A DNA stretch of 64,000 nt from Phycicoccus sp. Soil802. GTDB lineage: Bacteria > Actinomycetota > Actinomycetes > Actinomycetales > Dermatophilaceae. Under the pieces are notes generated by a model. The model was given only the letters and a program-made list of their open reading frames with translations. It made no database searches and had not been told where the DNA came from. The translations under genes were made by a program, and so were the position numbers. The stretch's first letter is position 1, and every line of letters starts with the position of its first letter. Positions 55,480-64,000 of this stretch are shown piece by piece. The stretch is taken from the NCBI RefSeq assembly GCF_001429605.1, contig NZ_LMSS01000007.1, forward strand, positions 186,001-250,000, in the 5' to 3' direction.

Positions 55480-56676
55480 TCAATCCGGGTGGTTTCCGGT
55501 GGCCTCCTCGGATCGCGACGTCGCGGCCACCAGACCGGGTGCGTGGTGGTGGATCGGGCCCTCGCGGTGGCCCAGGCGCTCGCCCCGGCCGCCCCACTGG
55601 AGGGCGATGATCTCCGCCGCGATGCTCACCGCGGTCTCCTCCGGCGTGCGGGCGCCGAGGTCCAGACCGACCGGGCTCGACAGGCGCGCCAGCTCGACCT
55701 CGGTGAGGCCGGCCTCGCGCAGCCGCGCCAGCCGGTCGTCGTGGGTGCGGCGCGAGCCCATCGCCCCGACGTAGGCCACCTCGGGGAGGCGGAGGGCGAC
55801 CTCGAGGACCGGCACGTCGAACTTGGGGTCGTGGGTCAGCACGCAGATGACGGTGCGCGCGTCGATCCGGCCGGCGTCGCGCTCGGCCTCGAGGTAGCGG
55901 TGTGGCCAGGTGACGACGACCTCGTCGGCCGACGGGAAGCGGGAGGTGGTGGCGAAGACGGGCCGGGCGTCGCAGACCGTCACGTGGAAGCCGAGGAAGT
56001 GCCCCTGGTGGGCCACCGCAGCGGCGAAGTCGATGGCGCCGAAGACCAGCATCCGCGGCTTGGGCGCGAACGACGAGACGAAGACCCGCATGCCCTCACC
56101 GCGGCGCTCGCCGTCCGGGCCGTAGGTCAGCGTCTCGGTGCGTCCGGAGGCCAGCATGCCGCGGGCGTCGTCGGTGACGGCGTCGTCGGCCCGGGGTGAG
56201 CCCAGTGACCCGGTCGACGCGCCGGCGCTGCTGTCCTGCTCGGGCCGCACGATGAGCCGGCGCCCGAGCCAGGCCGGGTCGGGGTGCTCGATGACGGTGG
56301 CCACGGCGACCGGTCGCCCGGCCTCGATGTCCCGGGCCACTTCGTCGAGCTCCGGGAAGCTCTCCCGGCTCACCCGCTCGACGAACACGTCGAGGATGCC
56401 CCCACAGGTGAGGCCGACGGCATACGCGTCGTCGTCACTCACGCCGTAGCGCTGCAGCACCGGTGTCCCGTCGGCGACGACTGACTGGGCGAGCTCGTAG
56501 ACGGCTCCCTCGACGCAGCCGCCGCTGACCGAGCCGACCGCCTCCCCGCCCGGCCCCACGAGCATCGCTGCCCCGGCCGGTCGCGGCGCCGACCGCCAGG
56601 TGCCCACGACCGTCCCGACGCCGACGGTCGCACCCGCCCGCCACCAGCGGAGCAGCTCGGGAAGCACCTCACGCAC
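55480..56676 (-). CDS. XdhC/CoxI-family molybdenum cofactor protein
   Basis: 398 residues. N-terminal XdhC-CoxI domain ([15 protein letters not shown], Cys conserved) and C-terminal Rossmann XdhC_C domain ([18 protein letters not shown]). XdhC binds and sulfurates Mo cofactor before insertion. GTG start overlaps the VWA gene by 8 bases. Probably matures the downstream CoxSLM enzyme. Confidence 0.9.
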   Translation of the reverse strand: MREVLPELLRWWRAGATVGVGTVVGTWRSAPRPAGAAMLVGPGGEAVGSVSGGCVEGAVYELAQSVVADGTPVLQRYGVSDDDAYAVGLTCGGILDVFVERVSRESFPELDEVARDIEAGRPVAVATVIEHPDPAWLGRRLIVRPEQDSSAGASTGSLGSPRADDAVTDDARGMLASGRTETLTYGPDGERRGEGMRVFVSSFAPKPRMLVFGAIDFAAAVAHQGHFLGFHVTVCDARPVFATTSRFPSADEVVVTWPHRYLEAERDAGRIDARTVICVLTHDPKFDVPVLEVALRLPEVAYVGAMGSRRTHDDRLARLREAGLTEVELARLSSPVGLDLGARTPEETAVSIAAEIIALQWGGRGERLGHREGPIHHHAPGLVAATSRSEEATGNHPD

Positions 56677-57781
56677 GGCCGACCACCTCCACCAGCTCCT
56701 CGAAGGCGGCCATCGAGTGGCCTGCCACGAAGTCGTCAACGTGCGGCAGCGCAGCCACGATCCCCTGCTGCACCGGTTGGTAGCCGGGCTTGCCACGGTG
56801 CGGGTTCACCCAGACGACCCGGTGCGCCAGTGCCTGCAGACGACGCATCTGCTCGCCCAGCGCCTCGGGCTCGTCGCGCTCCCAGCCGTCACTGAAGAGG
56901 ACGACGACCGCACCTCGCGCCATCCCGCGCCGACCCCACCTGTCGAGGAAGGCGCGCACCCCCTCGGCCAGCCGGGTGCCGCCCGACCAGTCGGGGACGC
57001 TCGCCCCGCAGGCGACGAGGGCCCGCTCCGGATCGCGCTGTCGCAGGGGCCGGGTCACGTGGGTCAGCCGGGTGCCGAGCGTGAAGACCTCGACCGGCAG
57101 GCCGGTGGCCACGTAGGCGTGGGCCAGTCGCAGCAGGGCGTCGGCATATGCGCTCATCGACCCCGAGACGTCGACCAGCAGGACCACTCGGCGGGCCCGA
57201 GTCCCCCTGTGGCGCCAGGCGATCGGGCCCGGTTCGCCCATCCTGCGCAGCTGCTCCCTCAGGGTCTTCCGGGCGTCGACCGCTCCGCGGCGGGCCGGGG
57301 TCTGTCGGTGCGCCGGCCGGCGTGGCGCGCGTGGCCGCAGGGCTCCGAACATCGCGGCGAGCCTGGCCCGCTCGGCGCTGCTGAGCGAGGCGACGTCGCG
57401 GTGCCGGAGCACCTCGGCCGCACTCGCCTGGGCGCGGACCACGTCCTCGGGCGACTGCGGGTCCTCGGTCGAACCCCGCCCGAGGTCGAGCGGGGCCTGC
57501 GCCACGGTGTGGGTCGAGTCGCGGCGCCGCCGGGTGCCGGCGCGCTCGAGGCCGAACCACGCGGCATACACCTGGTCGTGCCGCTCGAGGTCGGCGGGCG
57601 AGGCGCACAACGTCGCCCGGCCGGCCCAGAAGGCTGCCGACTGGTCGTCGGCGCCCACGGCCTCGACCGCCTCGAGGTAGGTGCGCTCACGGTCGGCGGT
57701 GACGTTGACCCCGGCGGCCCGCAGGGCGCGCGCGAACCCGAGGAGGATCTCGTCCGCGGCGTGCGCCGGCGCGATGGTCAT
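56669..57781 (-). CDS. CoxE-type von Willebrand factor A protein
   Basis: 370 residues. The C-terminal VWA domain has the MIDAS motif DVSGSMS and SGGTRLAEGV; the N-terminal half is basic and Arg-rich. CoxE works with the MoxR ATPase CoxD in inserting or activating the Cu-Mo or Mo-S centre of CO dehydrogenases. ATG start overlaps the MoxR stop. Role here inferred from the pairing. Confidence 0.88.
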   Translation of the reverse strand: MTIAPAHAADEILLGFARALRAAGVNVTADRERTYLEAVEAVGADDQSAAFWAGRATLCASPADLERHDQVYAAWFGLERAGTRRRRDSTHTVAQAPLDLGRGSTEDPQSPEDVVRAQASAAEVLRHRDVASLSSAERARLAAMFGALRPRAPRRPAHRQTPARRGAVDARKTLREQLRRMGEPGPIAWRHRGTRARRVVLLVDVSGSMSAYADALLRLAHAYVATGLPVEVFTLGTRLTHVTRPLRQRDPERALVACGASVPDWSGGTRLAEGVRAFLDRWGRRGMARGAVVVLFSDGWERDEPEALGEQMRRLQALAHRVVWVNPHRGKPGYQPVQQGIVAALPHVDDFVAGHSMAAFEELVEVVGRA

Positions 57782-58686
57782 CGGGCCAGGATCCGGTCGA
57801 GGGCGGCCCTGACCCGCTCCGCGTCCTCGCGGTACTTCACGGCGACGCCCAGGCTGGCGGCTGCCGTGTCGAGGTCGAGGTCCGAGGCACCGAGCTCGTC
57901 GAGGGCGCGGGCCCAGTCGAGCGTCTCCGCGACCCCCGGCGGCTTGATCAGGTCGTGCTCGTTGCGCAGTCGCTGCACCGTCGAGACGACTTGTGCCGCA
58001 AGGGATTCTGAGACGTGCGGCGCCCGCGACCGGACGATCTGCAGCTCGCGTTCGAGGCTGGGGTGGTCGATCCAGTGGTAGAGACATCGACGCTTGAGCG
58101 CGTCGTGGAGCTCGCGGGTGCGGTTGGAGGTCAGCACGACGATCGGTGGCGTCGCCGCCGTGACGGTGCCCAGCTCGGGGATGGTCACCTGCCACGTCGA
58201 GAGCACCTCGAGCAGGAACGCCTCGAACTCGTCGTCGGCCCGGTCGATCTCGTCGACGAGCAGCACGACCGGCGACTCGCGCAGCGCCCGCAGCACGGGA
58301 CGGGCGAGCAGGAAGCGCTGGTCGAACAGCTGGTCCTCCACGGCAGCAAGGTCCTGGCCGTCGGACGCCACTGCCTCGACGGCGCGCAGGTGCAGGATCT
58401 GCCGGGGGAAGTCCCAGTCGTAGAGGGCCTGCGTCGCGTCGATGCCCTCGTAGCACTGGAGCCGGATGAGGGGCAGGTCGAGGGCCGCCGCGATGGCCTC
58501 GGCGAGCGCGGTCTTGCCGGTGCCGGGCTCCCCCTCGAGCAGCAGCGGCCGCTCCAGCCGGAGCGCGAGCCAGGCAACCGTCGCGAGGGCGTCGTCGGCG
58601 AGGTAACCCGTGTCGGCAAGCCCCTGCGTCAGTGCCCCCGCGGACGAGAACGCCTCGCGTGGCTCCATGTCCACAGCATCACTCAT
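57778..58686 (-). CDS. MoxR-family AAA ATPase, CoxD-like
   Basis: 302 residues. Walker A GEPGTGKTALAEA (about residue 52), Walker B VVLLVDEIDRAD, and sensor TSNRTRELHDALKRRC. MoxR/CoxD ATPases chaperone metal-centre assembly with a VWA partner. ATG start MSDAVDMEP is used; a later ATG (MEPREAF) is possible. First gene of the cox-like operon. Confidence 0.9.
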   Translation of the reverse strand: MSDAVDMEPREAFSSAGALTQGLADTGYLADDALATVAWLALRLERPLLLEGEPGTGKTALAEAIAAALDLPLIRLQCYEGIDATQALYDWDFPRQILHLRAVEAVASDGQDLAAVEDQLFDQRFLLARPVLRALRESPVVLLVDEIDRADDEFEAFLLEVLSTWQVTIPELGTVTAATPPIVVLTSNRTRELHDALKRRCLYHWIDHPSLERELQIVRSRAPHVSESLAAQVVSTVQRLRNEHDLIKPPGVAETLDWARALDELGASDLDLDTAAASLGVAVKYREDAERVRAALDRILAR

Positions 58687-58836
58687 CGCGACGCCTAATT
58701 GAAGGGGCAAGATCTCACTCCGGCGTCGGACGGCCGACGCAGGTCGATCCGGGGCGTCGAGGTCGCGGATGGTCGCGCTCGGGCGCGGCAGAGGGTGATC
58801 GGTGCCTTCAGGGGCGCAGATCGACCCCGCTGTCAG

Positions 58837-59409
58837 TCAGAGGTCGTCGGGGCTGTCGACGTCGCGTCCGGTGGCGAGGTCACCGCACTCGACGAGCGCG
58901 TGGTCGTGGGTGGCGAGGTAGTCGCGAGCGCCCCTGTCCCCGGCCGCGACGTCGAGGACGCCCTGCCAGTGGTCGCGTCCCATGACGACCGGGTGCCCCG
59001 GGACGCCGTGGTATGCCGCGCGCGCCAGCGCCGCGGCTCCGGCACCGACCGCGGCGGTCACCCGCTCCACGACGGCGGCGCCGACGTCGGGCAGGTCGAC
59101 GAGCAGGATGCACACGACCGCTGCGTCCGTCGACTGGAGCGCGGCAACGCCGGCGCGCAGTGAAGCGCTCTGTCCCCGGGCCCAGTCCGGGGCCTCGACC
59201 ACGAGGTCGGCCCCGGCCGCCGTCGCCAGCTCGGTGGCCCGTGCCGCCTCGGCGCCCACCACGACGACCACCGGCGAGCACCTGCCGGCCCGCAGCACGC
59301 GCACGCCCCGCTCGACGAACGAGCCACCGGCGGGGTCGTCGACCAGCGCCTTCGGGGTGCCCATGCGGCGACCTCCCCCGGCAGCGAGGAGCAGCCCGGC
59401 TGGTTTCAC
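58837..59409 (-). CDS. MocA/MobA-like nucleotidyltransferase
   Basis: 190 residues. LLLAAGGGRRMGTPKALVD (NTP-binding loop with K) and LLVDLPDVGAAVVERV with its metal-binding Asp match molybdopterin cytidylyltransferase-type enzymes. It would make the cytosine dinucleotide cofactor used by Cox-type hydroxylases. GTG start. Its place beside the Mo operon supports the role. Confidence 0.85.
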   Translation of the reverse strand: MKPAGLLLAAGGGRRMGTPKALVDDPAGGSFVERGVRVLRAGRCSPVVVVVGAEAARATELATAAGADLVVEAPDWARGQSASLRAGVAALQSTDAAVVCILLVDLPDVGAAVVERVTAAVGAGAAALARAAYHGVPGHPVVMGRDHWQGVLDVAAGDRGARDYLATHDHALVECGDLATGRDVDSPDDL

Positions 59410-59454
59410 CGGGCCACCTTCCCACGGGCGGGCCCGGTCAGACCGGCGGCTCGG

Positions 59455-59727
59455 TCAGACCGGCGGCTCGGCCTGGCGCGGGTCCTCGACGTAGCGGTGC
59501 CCGGTGGAGAGCGCCACGGAGACGGCCTCGAGCCAGCGCGGTGGCTGCTCGCCGATCCCCCGCGCGGCCAGGCCTGCCGCCAGGTCGGCCCGGAGGTCGG
59601 CGGGGTCACGGCCCTCCGCGTCGCGGCCGAGCCCGTCGATGACCTCCTGGATGACGGTCTGGACGACCCGGTGGCGGTCGACGTCACCTTCGTCCATCGA
59701 CGCCAGGTCACGGTCGTGCTCACTCAT
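59455..59727 (-). CDS. Small hypothetical protein
   Basis: 90 residues, predicted mostly helical, no signal or membrane segment. ATG start MSEHDRDLASMDEGD. Lies between the MocA-like gene and the carboxylase, 45 bp upstream of the former. I do not recognise a family. Short acyl-CoA carboxylase epsilon-like proteins are known beside such carboxylases, so a partner role is possible but unproven. Confidence 0.6.
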   Translation of the reverse strand: MSEHDRDLASMDEGDVDRHRVVQTVIQEVIDGLGRDAEGRDPADLRADLAAGLAARGIGEQPPRWLEAVSVALSTGHRYVEDPRQAEPPV

Positions 59728-59798
59728 GGTTCCTCCTGCGGTCGGGTATCCGTCGACCCTCCCGTACCCGCCCGGCGGGAAGCCATGCGTCCGGGTGG

Positions 59799-62700
59799 TC
59801 AGCTCCTGCGGGCCAGCCCGGCCTCGATGGCCGCGATGATCCTCGGCCGCAGCTCGTGCGGGTCGATGACGGCGTCGACCGAGCCGACACTGACCGCCCG
59901 GTGGATGCTGTGCACCGCGTCGAACTCCGACGCGACCTCACCGAGCTTCTCGCTGCGCACCGCGGTGCGCAGGTCGGCCAGCTCGGTCGCGATGAGCGCC
60001 CGCTCGGCGCCGGTGGCCTCGCCCAGGCGGGACTCGGCCTCCGTGACCCGGGGGTCGGCCGCGGTACGGGCATCGACGTCGCGGGAGAACACGACCGCGG
60101 CGGCCGGGGCGCCACCGATCACTGAGGCGAACGACCCCTCGACGGCGAGCACGGTCATCTCGGGGTTGAGGGCCTTGGAGAACACCACGAACGCGCCACC
60201 GTGGTAGCGGCTGACGACGCAGAAGACGATCGGGCCCTCGAAGTTGACGATGGCCCGGCCGATCTCGGCGCCGTACTCGAGCTGCAGGTTGCGCATCGAC
60301 TCGGGAGACCCGTCGAAGCCGGACAGGTTGGCCAGCACGACGAGGGGACGGTTGCCACTGGCGGCGTTGATCGCGCGGGCGGCCTTCTTCGACGACCGCG
60401 GGAAGAGCGTGCCGGCCGTGTAGGTGTCCGGGCCGTCGGTGGGCGGGAACCCGCGCCGCGCGACGGTCTTCGACTCGATCCCGAGGAGGCAGACCGGGAT
60501 GCCGCCGAGGTGGGCGTCCTGGACCACTGCGGTCTCGGCGTCGGCCATGCCGGCCCAGCGCTCGAGGGTGGGGTGGTCCTGGTCGGCGACCGCAGCCATC
60601 AGGATCCGGATGTCGAACGCCTTCTTGCGGTCGGGGTTCGTGGCCGGCGAGAAGATGTCGCCCACCGTGGTGAACCCCGAGTCCGGGATGACGTGCGGGT
60701 ATGCCGTGACGTCCCGGTCCGCGGGGTCCGTGGTCTTCGCGCGGCGCGGGCCGGGCTCACCCGGGTGGACGTAGGTGTGGTCGTAGTGCGCCATCAGCAC
60801 GTCACGCGCCCCGGCGAGGTCCGGCGCCCAGTACTGCGCCTGGCCGTTCGGGCCCATCACGCGGTCGTAGCCGCCGATCCCGAAGTTGTCCTCGGCGGAG
60901 ACGCCACCGGAGAAGTCCAGCGACTGCTTGCCGGTCAGCACCATCGCGCTGTCCGGGGTCATCACGAGGATGCCCTTGGTGTGCATCAGCATCGTCGCCT
61001 CGGCGTTCCAGTAGGGCTGGGCGCCGACGTTGATCCCCGCGACCACGATGTTGATCTCGCCGCCGGACTGGGTGAACTCGATGATCCGCTTGAGGGCCTT
61101 CGCGACCCAGTCCATGTTCTCGGTGCCCGAGTCCATCGAGATCCGGGCGCCGGCGGACAGCGCGAACCACTCGACCGGCACCTGCAGCTGCTCGGCCAGG
61201 TCGAGGGCGGCGATGACCCGGGTGCACTCGGCCTCGGACACGGCGCCGAGGGCCTTGAGCGGGTCGCCGCACAGCAGCACCCTGGTCATGCCTTCGGGGT
61301 AGCGCTCGGTGGGCGTCGTGATGAGCCCGGCGATGATCCCGGCCTTGTTGAGGCCGTATGGACGGTCGACGGGGGCGAGCGCGCCGGTGTCGTCGAGGTC
61401 GTACTCGGTGGCCGTCCCACCGGGACCGGCGATCATGGCCTGCAGCTCGTAGGGGTAGACGACGCCCCGACGCCGCGCCCGGACCACCTTCTGCGCGTAG
61501 TCGTCGAGCGGCTGCAGCCGCGTGGTCGGGGGCTCCTGCACCGAGGTGACGACACCGGAGCCGGGCTGGAAGTGGAACCGGGCGGCCAGTGGCGCGATGG
61601 CGCCTCCGGGCGCCGCGATCCGGCCCTGCACCAGGACCTCCTCGATGCCCGCACCCGCGGTGAGCGGGGCGATCTTGGCCTGGAGGGCCGTCAGCTGGTC
61701 GAGGTCGGCCTCGATCGGGGGCCAGATGTGCACCCAGACGTGGTTCATGTCGAGCTTGGCGCCCGCTGCTCCTCGCGCGGCGCGGGCGCGGCGGATGGCC
61801 TCGAGGCAGTTGGCGATGGCGCGCTCCGCGTGGGGCAGGGCGGTGACCCGACCCTGGTCGTCGCGAACGACGACGAGCTGGCGCACCTGGGCCAGCGCCA
61901 CGAGGCGCTGGTCGGCCTCGTTGCCGGGGGCGGTGCAGAGGTAGAGCAGCACGTCCTCGGGGGCGTCGAGGCGGGTGACGTCGAAGTCGCGCAGCCGCCA
62001 GAGGTTCAGCCGCCGCCCGACCATGGGGTGCACGCCGCGGACGAGGCGGTCCTCGACCATTCCTCCGGACCCGTCGGGACGGAAGGTGAAGTAGGCGACC
62101 GGGCGACCCGCGCCGGGGCAGACGGCGATCGCGACCCGGCGCAGGCCGTGCGCGAACGGCATGGCGGCGAGGAGCTCGCCCAGCCGCGCCGAGGCGTCCT
62201 CGGGTGACGCGGGCTCGTCCGGCCAGGACAGGTAGAGGTCGACGACGCCCTCCGAGCCCGCGGCCGTCTCGTCGAGCTGGGCCGCCACGGCCTGCTCGAG
62301 CTCACCGCCGGGGACGAGCTCGTCGACCCGGCCGACACTCGTGACCAGGTGGGTGCCGCGGCCGTCGAGCGTGTAGTCAGCCACCGCGAAGGGACGGCCG
62401 TCGACCGCGAGCTCGCGCAGGCCGGTGAGGTCGTGCTCGCGGTAGTGCCGCTTGATCAGGACCGCGAGCATCGGCTCGCGCTGCGGGACACCGCCTTCGA
62501 GGCGCTCGGCCAGGAACTGCACGATCTGCTCCGGGATGGCGGCCAGCGCGTCGATGCGGCGGGCGCGGTCCTCGCCACCCGGCATACCCTCCAGCGCGGT
62601 GAGCTCGTCGCTCACGCCACCGAGGACGCTCGCCCGGTCGGCGTCGACCAGCGGCTGGTCGAACCACCGGAACCGCACGCTCCGCGCGAGGTCGCCCACG

Positions 62701-64000
62701 ACGGGGAAGCGCAGCTGGGTCGCGACCACGAGGCGGTCGAGCACCTCGCGGGCGGCCGCGTCCAGCGGCGGCTCGGGGCACGGCTCGACCATCCAGCGCT
62801 GCAGCAGCGAGGTGGCCAGGGCGACGTCGGGGGCCGAGCGCTGCTGCGACAGGAAGACCCGGAAGACCGCCTGCTCGAGCTCGGGGGTGCGGTCGAGGCT
62901 GTCGAGGCCGTAGTGGCGCAGGACGTTGGCGAGCTTGCTCCGGAACTGCTCCGGCAGCGCGCCACGGTCGGGGTCGAGGCTCTGGAGGTAGGTGTGGAAG
63001 TGCTCGCGCGGGCTGTGCACCCGGTGCTCGACGTGCGCCTCCTCCCCTGCCGGCCGGTTGCGGCTGAGCTCGGCGAAGTCGGCGAACACCTCGAGGACGT
63101 CCACCTCGTCGCGGATCTGCGAGGCGCCCTGCGCGGTCAGCTCGTCGCGGGCGGACAGGTAGCTGGTCAGGGTGGCGCCCTCGTCGCGCTGGTCGAGGTC
63201 ATAGCCGAGGAGCATGGCCGCGAGCGCGTCGCGGGCGTGGTCGGCGGTGGCGGCGGCGCCGTCACCGGACCTGGCGCCCTCGGGGAGGTCGAGGTCGATC
63301 GGCTCGTCGTCGACACCCTCGGCTGCCGCCTCGTCACCGTCACCGACGGGCTCCAGCCGCACCAGGGGGGTGCCGGTCTCGACCTGGCTGCCCGCGGAGA
63401 CCAGCAGCTCCTTCACGCGACCGGCGAAGGGCGCGGGCAGGACGGTCTCCATCTTCATCGACTCGAGCACGAGGACCGGCGCACCTGCGGCGACCTCGGC
63501 GCCGACCGCGACGGGGGTCGCGACGACGAGCGCCGGTGCGGGAGAACGCAGCACGCCGCCCTCGTCACGGCTCACGCGGTGGGTCACCCCGTCGACCTCG
63601 ACGAGCTGGATCGGGCCGTGGGTGGCCGTGATGAGGCGGTGCGTGCGGCCGGCGATGGTGATCCGGCTGGTGTACTCGTCGAGGCGGTCGAGGTCGGCGT
63701 CGACGGTCTGCTCGGTCGCCCCGGCAGCGATCGCCACCCGGAACCGGTGCGGCCCGATCCGCCACACCGTGACCTTGTATGCCGTGCCGCGGAGCTTGAG
63801 GTCGATGGCGCGACCGGTGCGGTGCTGCACCTGGGGTCGGCCGCCTCGGGAGGTCTCGAGCAGGCGGGTGCGCTCGAGGGCCTCCTCGTCCTCGTAGCCC
63901 TCGATGCCAGCGGCGACCAGCGCGATGCCGGAGTGCCGGTGGGACACCAGTCGGCCCTCGGCGCGGACCCGGTCGATCCAGCCGGTGTCGGCGCTGCCGT
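59799..64000 (-). CDS. Large single-chain biotin-dependent carboxylase, C-terminal 1400 residues
   Basis: The visible part starts in a C-terminal biotin-carboxylase segment (GSADTGWIDRVRAEGRLV) and runs to the right edge, so the true start is outside. A biotinyl domain with LESMKMETVL (Lys is the biotin site) lies at about 160-220. A roughly 600-residue central helical region follows, then the carboxyltransferase halves (about 860-1390: GAGISMDS-type and GGAFVVFSKALNP). The layout is like fused acyl-CoA carboxylases. Substrate could be acetyl- or propionyl-CoA. Confidence 0.85.
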   Translation of the reverse strand, partial: GSADTGWIDRVRAEGRLVSHRHSGIALVAAGIEGYEDEEALERTRLLETSRGGRPQVQHRTGRAIDLKLRGTAYKVTVWRIGPHRFRVAIAAGATEQTVDADLDRLDEYTSRITIAGRTHRLITATHGPIQLVEVDGVTHRVSRDEGGVLRSPAPALVVATPVAVGAEVAAGAPVLVLESMKMETVLPAPFAGRVKELLVSAGSQVETGTPLVRLEPVGDGDEAAAEGVDDEPIDLDLPEGARSGDGAAATADHARDALAAMLLGYDLDQRDEGATLTSYLSARDELTAQGASQIRDEVDVLEVFADFAELSRNRPAGEEAHVEHRVHSPREHFHTYLQSLDPDRGALPEQFRSKLANVLRHYGLDSLDRTPELEQAVFRVFLSQQRSAPDVALATSLLQRWMVEPCPEPPLDAAAREVLDRLVVATQLRFPVVGDLARSVRFRWFDQPLVDADRASVLGGVSDELTALEGMPGGEDRARRIDALAAIPEQIVQFLAERLEGGVPQREPMLAVLIKRHYREHDLTGLRELAVDGRPFAVADYTLDGRGTHLVTSVGRVDELVPGGELEQAVAAQLDETAAGSEGVVDLYLSWPDEPASPEDASARLGELLAAMPFAHGLRRVAIAVCPGAGRPVAYFTFRPDGSGGMVEDRLVRGVHPMVGRRLNLWRLRDFDVTRLDAPEDVLLYLCTAPGNEADQRLVALAQVRQLVVVRDDQGRVTALPHAERAIANCLEAIRRARAARGAAGAKLDMNHVWVHIWPPIEADLDQLTALQAKIAPLTAGAGIEEVLVQGRIAAPGGAIAPLAARFHFQPGSGVVTSVQEPPTTRLQPLDDYAQKVVRARRRGVVYPYELQAMIAGPGGTATEYDLDDTGALAPVDRPYGLNKAGIIAGLITTPTERYPEGMTRVLLCGDPLKALGAVSEAECTRVIAALDLAEQLQVPVEWFALSAGARISMDSGTENMDWVAKALKRIIEFTQSGGEINIVVAGINVGAQPYWNAEATMLMHTKGILVMTPDSAMVLTGKQSLDFSGGVSAEDNFGIGGYDRVMGPNGQAQYWAPDLAGARDVLMAHYDHTYVHPGEPGPRRAKTTDPADRDVTAYPHVIPDSGFTTVGDIFSPATNPDRKKAFDIRILMAAVADQDHPTLERWAGMADAETAVVQDAHLGGIPVCLLGIESKTVARRGFPPTDGPDTYTAGTLFPRSSKKAARAINAASGNRPLVVLANLSGFDGSPESMRNLQLEYGAEIGRAIVNFEGPIVFCVVSRYHGGAFVVFSKALNPEMTVLAVEGSFASVIGGAPAAAVVFSRDVDARTAADPRVTEAESRLGEATGAERALIATELADLRTAVRSEKLGEVASEFDAVHSIHRAVSVGSVDAVIDPHELRPRIIAAIEAGLARRS

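Noticed and set aside
60201-62207. 668-codon plus-strand frame opposite the carboxylase
   Set aside because: Antisense shadow of the carboxylase coding sequence.

Overview
The window is a chromosomal stretch from a high-GC Gram-positive actinobacterium. Ribosomal-protein operons in actinobacterial order, GTG and TTG starts on core genes, an acidic N-terminal extension on NusG, an Mce transporter operon and an rpmG-MaoC-MaoC-murB block all fit. Gene style and content suggest Micrococcales, possibly an Intrasporangiaceae-like genus; that is inference from general knowledge, not a database match. Most genes lie on the minus strand, including nearly all information-processing genes. No insertion sequence, prophage or CRISPR array was found.

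Right-to-left along the minus strand (its direction of transcription), the translation/transcription block runs tRNA-Trp, secE, nusG, rplK, rplA (37.2-34.4 kb); a small lipoprotein gene; rplJ-rplL with an L10-type leader (33.4-32.0 kb); a complete mce operon (31.8-20.6 kb: mkl ATPase, two YrbE permeases, MceA-F, two Mce-associated membrane proteins); rpoB-rpoC (20.2-12.8 kb); the str operon rpsL-rpsG-fusA-tuf (12.2-7.8 kb); and the start of the S10 operon rpsJ-rplC-rplD-rplW-rplB (2.4 kb to the left edge). Between tuf and rpsJ sit a secreted PKD-domain phosphoesterase, a GNAT acetyltransferase, a lactate-oxidase-like flavoenzyme and a small secreted protein. The mce operon occupies the rplL-rpoB interval, where many bacteria have nothing.

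The right half is accessory and metabolic. It holds a LuxR/AAA regulator with two tiny upstream coupled genes (40.4-37.3 kb), a plus-strand group (class I aminotransferase, DUF5709-like protein, MFS transporter plus membrane-anchored propeller protein, adenosine deaminase), then minus-strand murB, two MaoC-type dehydratase halves, rpmG, tRNA-Met and tRNA-Thr, a glutaryl-CoA-dehydrogenase-like acyl-CoA dehydrogenase and aroQ. From 58.7 to 50.7 kb a molybdenum hydroxylase operon runs MoxR ATPase, VWA protein, XdhC, CoxS, CoxL, CoxM, CoxG; its CoxL carries the form II (AYRGAGR) signature. A MocA-like gene, a small hypothetical gene and a very large single-chain biotin carboxylase/carboxyltransferase, cut by the right edge, close the window.

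Two non-coding signals stand out. The octamer GGTATGCC or its complement was counted by eye 20 times in both strands and all contexts, 12 of them between genes, and it forms the arms of perfect hairpins inside the str and rplKA operons and just downstream of rpoC; a one-base variant does so between rpoB and rpoC. Separately, a 25-bp element with 23 identical positions lies in the 5' leaders of both rpsJ and rpsL, suggesting co-regulation of the S10 and str operons.
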